Position numbers and translations under genes: made by a program. From Microcaldota archaeon (GTDB lineage: Archaea; Micrarchaeota; Micrarchaeia; Micrarchaeales; CABMGC01): a stretch of 13,329 nucleotides of DNA. The notes under the pieces were generated by a model. The model did no database searches, had not been told where the DNA came from, and saw nothing but the letters and a program-made list of their open reading frames with translations. Shown piece after piece: positions 12,723 to 13,329 of the stretch. The stretch's first letter is position 1, and the number at the start of each line of letters is the position of its first letter. The DNA lies in assembly GCA_027314465.1 (NCBI GenBank), contig DAHVAU010000045.1:1-13329 (forward strand), given 5' to 3'.

Positions 12723-13329
12723 TTATTGCTTTGCCATGCTGTCCTTGTGAGAGAGGATCTTTGGTATCGTTACATCGTAAGGCGCTGCAACAGTGCCCAG
12801 TTCGGTGACTATGGCAGATATCATCTGCGGCGGAGTCCTATCAAACGCAGGATTGAGCACTCCGACCCCTTCCGGTACGATTCTGATTGCATTAAGTACG
12901 GATTCCACCTCCGAGGGATTGCGCTGCTCTATCCTCACATCTGCCACAGATGTGATTGGATCTATTGTCGATGTAGGCGCTGCCACGTACATGTTGACAG
13001 CGCATCCGGCGCTTCTAAGCGCCTTTGCCATCAGTGCCAGTCCGAACGTGCCTATCTTGTTATAGACTGTTCCAGCCTCAGCTGTTGGATTGCCAAGTAT
13101 CCTGTCTGCGCCTGCCCATACTGCAGTCACCTTCTCCTCCCTCATCAGATGACCTGCCATGTTGTCAGTTATCACCTGCACAGGTATGCCATCCCTCTGC
13201 AGCTCCCAGGCCGTCAGCCTGGCGCCTTGGTATAATGGCGCAGTGTAGGTCACCAGCACCCTGAACCTTTTGCCCCCTGACCATGCAACCCTCATCGGAG
13301 CTGTTGACGTGCCCAGCCCATCGCATGCA
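12723..13329 (-). CDS. mtnA: MtnA/aIF2B-family sugar-phosphate isomerase (5' partial)
   Basis: The frame is open to the right edge, so the N-terminal half is missing; about 201 codons are visible. TYTAPLYQGARLTAWEL, ITDNMAGHLM, GADRI, NKIGT, YVAAPTSTID, RIEQRNPSEV and NPAFDRTPPQMISAIVTE follow the methylthioribose-1-phosphate isomerase pattern of the eIF2B-like fold. The Asp of GADR (codon 13106-13104) is the expected catalytic acid. The partner Cys would lie about seven codons beyond the window edge; the Cys visible at 13325 does not align with it. GADRI and NKIGT are separated by 12 residues, where I recall 7 in ordinary MtnA. MtnA acts in methionine salvage (MTR-1-P to MTRu-1-P). A relative, ribose-1,5-bisphosphate isomerase, belongs to the same fold and remains possible next to two sugar kinases. 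Confidence 0.82.
   Translation of the reverse strand, partial: ACDGLGTSTAPMRVAWSGGKRFRVLVTYTAPLYQGARLTAWELQRDGIPVQVITDNMAGHLMREEKVTAVWAGADRILGNPTAEAGTVYNKIGTFGLALMAKALRSAGCAVNMYVAAPTSTIDPITSVADVRIEQRNPSEVESVLNAIRIVPEGVGVLNPAFDRTPPQMISAIVTELGTVAAPYDVTIPKILSHKDSMAKQ

Noticed and set aside
1..13329. Insertion sequences, CRISPR arrays, tRNA or rRNA genes
   Set aside because: No spaced direct-repeat array, no transposase frame, and no cloverleaf or rRNA-like stretch was seen on reading both strands.

Overview
The window is archaeal chromosome. It carries a long minus-strand block of ribosomal protein genes in the archaeal spc-type order (uS17-uL14-uL24-eS4-uL5-uS14-uS8-uL6-eL32-eL19-uL18-uS5), led by the archaeal RNase P protein gene rnp1. 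eS4, eL32, eL19 and Rnp1 are archaeal/eukaryotic proteins. Gene starts are preceded by archaeal TATA boxes about 25 bp upstream and by GGTGATC-type Shine-Dalgarno sites. The very compact spacing, a cluster cut off on both sides, a tandem Lrp-like regulator and a pilin with a class III signal peptide suggest a small-genome archaeon, perhaps a DPANN member of the Micrarchaeota/ARMAN type. That lineage is an inference; no marker here fixes it.

Layout. 1-809 (minus): a prepilin-like surface protein with an InlB-B-repeat-like domain, running off the left edge without a stop. 968-2287 (minus): a type IV pilus/secretion ATPase with its own promoter. 2384-8176 (minus): thirteen tightly packed genes from rnp1 to uS5, probably one transcript from a TATA box at about 8193-8209. 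The short uS14 gene (52 residues) lies at 5407-5565. L29/S3/L22 and the other S10-side genes are absent upstream, and L30, L15 and SecY are absent downstream. 8249-9298 (minus): a regulator made of two Lrp/AsnC-like halves, divergent from 9424-10659 (plus), an EamA/DMT transporter with an extra soluble C-terminal domain. The shared intergenic region holds two promoters, a perfect 17-bp palindrome over the predicted regulator transcription start, and a second imperfect dyad.

10660-10853 holds no protein gene. It contains a TATA box, a two-part stem with a C/A-only repeated loop, a tandemly duplicated T-tract, and a second TATA box. I read this as an undescribed small RNA (or leader/attenuator) of about 65-78 nt. 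Its loop can pair over 9 nt with the translation-initiation region of the prepilin mRNA at the other end of the window. 10854-12701 (plus): two tandem PfkB/ribokinase-family kinases, the first with altered substrate-site residues. 12723-13329 (minus, cut by the right edge): an MtnA/aIF2B-type sugar-phosphate isomerase convergent with the kinases. The kinase-isomerase neighbourhood hints at pentose-phosphate or nucleoside-ribose metabolism, but substrates cannot be read from the sequence.
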